From positions 1-8,968 of the forward strand of contig JAMORM010000050.1 in NCBI GenBank assembly GCA_027063585.1: DNA of 8,968 nt, in the 5' to 3' direction. The notes beneath the pieces were generated by a model. The model saw only the letters and a list, made by a program, of their open reading frames with translations, had not been told where the DNA came from and did no database searches. This document shows, piece by piece, positions 6,258 through 8,968 of this stretch. The position numbers and the translations under genes are program-made. Source of the DNA: Sulfurimonas sp. (GTDB taxonomy: Bacteria > Campylobacterota > Campylobacteria > Campylobacterales > Sulfurimonadaceae). How positions within the stretch are numbered: position 1 is the first letter of the stretch; each line of letters begins with the position of its first letter.

Positions 6258-7262
6258 TTAAATATTAACATTAGCAGGAAAATTCATAGTAACACAGTGC
6301 AGTGAGCCGTGCTGGCGAATTAAAATAGAACAGTCTATAGCAATAATTTCTCGTTGTGGAAATGTTTTTTTGAAAATTTCAATGGCCTCTGTATCTTGAG
6401 AAACACCGTAAAGAGGCACTAAAACGGCGCCGTTGACAAAAAGAAAATTGGCATAGGTGGCAGGGAGCCTTTCTCCTTCAAAATAGAGTGCATCGCACAT
6501 TGGCAGAGAAATAAGTTCTAAATCCTGCTCTTTAGCTGTCATTTGCAACTCTTCTTCCATAAGTTTTAGTTCATGATAATGTTCATCATTTATATTATCA
6601 CATTTTACATACATAATGGTTTTTTCATCTATAAATCTGGCAAGTGTATCTATATGTGAGTCCGTGTCATCCCCTGCCAAATAACCGTGATTTAAGTATA
6701 AAATATGTTGTGCCCCAAAAAACTCTTTTAATTTTTGTGTAATTTGTGTCGGATTTAAATGCGGATTACGATTTTGATTGAGCATGCAGGCTGCGGTGGT
6801 TAAAATTGTACCGGCACCGTTACTCTCAATGGCTCCGCCTTCAAGAACAAAATCAATATTTTTAAGTTTACATGTAAGGTAGTTGTGAGCTATGTTTTGT
6901 GTCATTAAATTATCTTTTTGTGCATCAAATTTATTGCCCCAGCCGTTAAAAATGAAATTCAATAAAACAATTTCATCGTTTTGTTCTAATGAAAGAGCAG
7001 AACAATCCCTCGCCCAGGTGTCATCAGTGGTATATTGCACAAATTCAAGATTATTCTCATCTGTAAAATGTGCTTTTACTTCATCTACATCATGTACTAC
7101 GACAAGACACTTTTGATATTTTCTGATTGCGTTGATGATATTTATAAAGGTTTTTTGTGCTTCGCTAAGGTAAGTAACCCAGTCCGTATTTGCATGGGGA
7201 AATAGTATTTGAGTAAAACTTTGTTCTTCAAATTCGGCGATTAGCCTTTTTTTCTCTTTCAT
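6258..7262 (-). CDS. aguA: Agmatine deiminase (peptidylarginine deiminase-like family)
   Basis: The product belongs to the PAD_porph/agmatine deiminase family, guanidine-modifying enzymes that hydrolyse agmatine to N-carbamoylputrescine and ammonia, a step toward putrescine. With the start at 7262 it has 334 residues. Conserved motifs are YTTDDTWARDCSAL (Asp/Arg substrate pocket, 77-90), FNGWGNKF (105-112), VLEGGAIE (139-146), DTDSHIDT with the catalytic His203, and GSLHCVTMN with the nucleophile Cys323. The catalytic set is complete. Helicobacter and Campylobacter have enzymes of similar size. I chose the ATG at 7262 (MKEKKRLIAEFEEQ) because GGGAG lies 11 bases upstream. The alternative ATG at 7280 adds six residues, has no ribosome binding site and would overlap the alr start. 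Activity on another guanidino substrate cannot be excluded. No other polyamine genes are in the window. Confidence 0.88.
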   Translation of the reverse strand: MKEKKRLIAEFEEQSFTQILFPHANTDWVTYLSEAQKTFINIINAIRKYQKCLVVVHDVDEVKAHFTDENNLEFVQYTTDDTWARDCSALSLEQNDEIVLLNFIFNGWGNKFDAQKDNLMTQNIAHNYLTCKLKNIDFVLEGGAIESNGAGTILTTAACMLNQNRNPHLNPTQITQKLKEFFGAQHILYLNHGYLAGDDTDSHIDTLARFIDEKTIMYVKCDNINDEHYHELKLMEEELQMTAKEQDLELISLPMCDALYFEGERLPATYANFLFVNGAVLVPLYGVSQDTEAIEIFKKTFPQREIIAIDCSILIRQHGSLHCVTMNFPANVNI

Positions 7263-7266
7263 GTAG

Positions 7267-7272
7267 TATAAT
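7267..7272 (+). promoter_or_regulatory. Putative leaderless promoter of alr (-10 TATAAT)
   Basis: A perfect TATAAT at 7267-7272 is followed by TCTCCC and the alr ATG at 7279, a spacer of exactly 6 bases. A T-rich run (CTTTTTTTCTCTTTC, 7246-7260) lies upstream in place of a -35. There is no Shine-Dalgarno for alr, so a leaderless mRNA is predicted. The box lies inside the 16-base gap between alr and the preferred aguA start. Confidence 0.55.
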
Positions 7273-7277
7273 TCTCC
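7273..7277 (-). promoter_or_regulatory. Ribosome binding site deciding the aguA start
   Basis: On the minus strand GGGAG (7277-7273) is followed by an 11-base spacer and ATG at 7262. The spacing is long but acceptable. A weak -10, TTTAAT at 7298-7293, would give a leader of about 24 bases that includes this site. The upstream ATG at 7280 has no such site. Confidence 0.45.
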
Positions 7278-7278
7278 C

Positions 7279-8295
7279 ATGGCTTACATCACATTAAATA
7301 AAAACCATTTTTTTAATAACCTTAACATTATTACAAAATTAACTAAAGCGAAAGATAAAATAGCGCTGGTTTTAAAAGACAATGCCTATGGACACGGACT
7401 TTTAGAAATTGCAAAGTTAGCAAAAGAATATGGCATAACAAAGGCAGTAGTGCGCTCAAACGAAGAAGCGAAGAAGATAGAAGATTTTTTTGAATATATT
7501 TTGGTTTTGGCAGATATTCCAACAAAGGCAAGCCAAAAAATCCGATACACGATTAATGATATGTGCCAAATACAAAAATTTGCAAAAAATACAAAAGTGG
7601 AACTCAAAGTTGATACGGGGATGTGCCGCAACGGTATTCTGATGAATGAACTCGAAGATGCTTTTACTTTGTGTGCAAAGCAGGGTCTCAAACTCGAAGC
7701 TGTTTTTACACATCACTCTTCGGCTGATGAAGATAATAAATATTTTGATTTACAAAATGAGAACTTTAAAAGAGTAAAACAAGACTCACAAGTTTTAGCA
7801 AAAAAGTATAGTTTTAGTCCATTGCGGTTTCACTCTTGCAACTCTGCTGCATTGTTTCGCTCAAATGGTTTTAATGAAGATATGGCACGCGTAGGCATCG
7901 CAGCTTATGGTTGTTTAGAACTTCCAAGTTCTTTACATGGAAAGAACCTGCAGCCTGTTTTATCTGTTTACGCACAACGACTCTCCTGTAGAAAGCTCCA
8001 AAAAGGAGAATGCGTAGGTTATGGTGCAGCATTTGAAACAGCGGTTACATGTAATGTGTCTAACTATGATTTTGGCTATGGTGATGGTTTTTTAAGAAGC
8101 TGTTCCCATCATTATATTACGCCTGAGGGTATTAAAATAGCCGGCAGGATTTCTATGGATAACAGTTCCTTTCTTACAAATAAAGAGGAATTACTGATAT
8201 TTGATGATGCCAGAGTTATAGCGAAGTTTGCAGATACTATCAGTTATGAAATTTTAACAGCATTAAAAGAGAAAATAAAGCGTGAAATATTATAA
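7279..8295 (+). CDS. alr: Alanine racemase
   Basis: This PLP enzyme interconverts L- and D-alanine in the cytoplasm and supplies D-alanine for peptidoglycan. Residues 28-40 (IALVLKDNAYGHG) carry the PLP lysine, Lys33. KVDTGMCRNGI has Arg117, FHSCNSAAL spans 184-192, and RVGIAAYG is at 204-211. The second catalytic base is Tyr248 in CVGYGAAF. DFGYGDGFLRS and GRISMDNSSF follow in the C-terminal beta domain. At 338 residues it is slightly shorter than many homologues, mainly at the C-terminus, but all active-site motifs are there. The MAYITLN start is typical of the family. The gene stands alone on the plus strand, divergent from aguA and convergent with the EAL gene, sharing the 6-base TTATAA that holds both stop codons. 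Confidence 0.95.
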   Translation: MAYITLNKNHFFNNLNIITKLTKAKDKIALVLKDNAYGHGLLEIAKLAKEYGITKAVVRSNEEAKKIEDFFEYILVLADIPTKASQKIRYTINDMCQIQKFAKNTKVELKVDTGMCRNGILMNELEDAFTLCAKQGLKLEAVFTHHSSADEDNKYFDLQNENFKRVKQDSQVLAKKYSFSPLRFHSCNSAALFRSNGFNEDMARVGIAAYGCLELPSSLHGKNLQPVLSVYAQRLSCRKLQKGECVGYGAAFETAVTCNVSNYDFGYGDGFLRSCSHHYITPEGIKIAGRISMDNSSFLTNKEELLIFDDARVIAKFADTISYEILTALKEKIKREIL

Positions 8296-8968
8296 CAGTT
8301 CGGGAGCAGGTTTTCCAATAAAATAGCCTTGAATAAAGTCTATGCCCATGTCGTTTAAAATATTTAATGATTCTTCATTTTCAACATATTCAGCAATTGT
8401 TTTTAAACCTATATTTGAGGCAAAAGTTATGATTGTCTGTGTTATTTTTCTTGAGTTTTTATCTGTGGTGATATTTTTTATAAGAGAAGCATCTATTTTA
8501 AGATAATCTACATTCAGTTCGAGAACATGGGAAAAATTTGAATAACCACTCCCAAAATCATCTAAGGCAATTTTGCATCCAAGTTCTTTAACATTATGAA
8601 TGAATAGTTTTATGTCGTCATAATTGCCAATTTTATCACTTTCAAGTATTTCAAACACAACTTTACTTGGATTATTGTATTGATGGAGGCTTTTCATGAT
8701 AAAATCCATAGTTTTTTTGTTTACAATATCATTTATGGATAAATTTATAGAAAACTCATAATCTGTATTTTGAAAAAATGCAAAAGATTTTTCTATCATT
8801 ATTTTTGTAATATTTGGATAAAGTTTTGATTTAATTGAAATATCTAAAAAAGAGTTTGGAACGATAATCTTTCCATCTTGCGTTTTAATACGCACCAGTG
8901 CTTCATATTTTTCAATTTTTTTAGTTTTGACATTATATATTGGCTGAAAATAGGGCTGAATTTGATCA
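8290..8968 (-). CDS. EAL-domain cyclic-di-GMP phosphodiesterase, 5'-truncated by the window
   Basis: The frame is open through the window end, so this is the C-terminal part of a larger protein. It covers a nearly complete EAL domain: QIQPYFQPIYN, the signature KYEALVRIK, then FSINLSINDI, VFEILESDKI, KIALDDFGSGYSNF, VDYLKIDASLIKNI, KTIAEYVENEE and IQGYFIGKPAPELL at the end. The metal- and base-supplying residues (Glu of EAL, the Asn in NLS, the Glu in EILES, the DD pair, the Lys of KID and Glu of AEYVE) are present. It should hydrolyse c-di-GMP to pGpG and so promote motility over biofilm. The N-terminal part, probably sensory and perhaps GGDEF, is outside the window. A GTG at 8895 is not the start, because the EAL signature lies upstream of it in the same frame. 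The stop overlaps the alr stop. Confidence 0.93.
   Translation of the reverse strand, partial: DQIQPYFQPIYNVKTKKIEKYEALVRIKTQDGKIIVPNSFLDISIKSKLYPNITKIMIEKSFAFFQNTDYEFSINLSINDIVNKKTMDFIMKSLHQYNNPSKVVFEILESDKIGNYDDIKLFIHNVKELGCKIALDDFGSGYSNFSHVLELNVDYLKIDASLIKNITTDKNSRKITQTIITFASNIGLKTIAEYVENEESLNILNDMGIDFIQGYFIGKPAPELL

Noticed and set aside
7263..7280. ATG at 7280 as the aguA start
   Set aside because: It has no Shine-Dalgarno and overlaps the alr start codon. The ATG at 7262 has GGGAG upstream, and its MKEKKRLIAEFEE start fits the family better.
8893..8895. GTG at 8895 as the start of the EAL gene
   Set aside because: The same frame stays open to the window end and encodes QIQPYFQPIYN and the EAL signature upstream of this codon, so the GTG is internal.

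Overview
The window looks like part of the chromosome of a Campylobacterota (Epsilonproteobacteria) bacterium, most likely close to Sulfurimonas or Sulfuricurvum. The grounds are the AT-rich composition, the ispG-dnaB-comEC gene order (dnaB and comEC are also neighbours in Helicobacter), T-rich promoters with a strong -10 and little -35, and the style of the alr, aguA and EAL proteins. The genus is an inference.

Positions 1-3694 (minus strand) read as one compact operon. ispG (isoprenoid synthesis) overlaps dnaB (replicative helicase) by one base, and dnaB abuts comEC (DNA-uptake channel), of which only the first 52 codons lie in the window. dnaB is interrupted by an in-frame 344-residue intein with a LAGLIDADG homing endonuclease. 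It sits exactly inside the Walker A motif, between the catalytic Lys and Thr, so the helicase cannot bind ATP normally until the intein has spliced out.

Positions 3695-3990 carry no gene. They are filled with modular small palindromes that belong to a repeat family; a further copy lies at 6190-6247. Positions 3991-5967 (minus) encode a TonB-dependent outer-membrane receptor. Its plug has a CxxxM motif and a later stretch has HxM, which is the copper-binding signature of the OprC/NosA receptors. Upstream are a plausible promoter and an AT-rich inverted repeat.

Positions 6083-6187 (plus) hold a 34-codon ORF for a single-span membrane peptide, divergent from the receptor. aguA (agmatine deiminase, minus) and alr (alanine racemase, plus) diverge from a start region only a few bases wide. 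alr converges with, and overlaps by 6 bases, a cyclic-di-GMP phosphodiesterase (EAL) gene whose 5' part runs off the window.

The most unusual points are the P-loop intein in dnaB, the structured palindromic repeat family with compensatory arm changes, and a -10 box placed exactly 6 bases before the ATG of ispG, the small ORF and alr. That spacing predicts three leaderless mRNAs.
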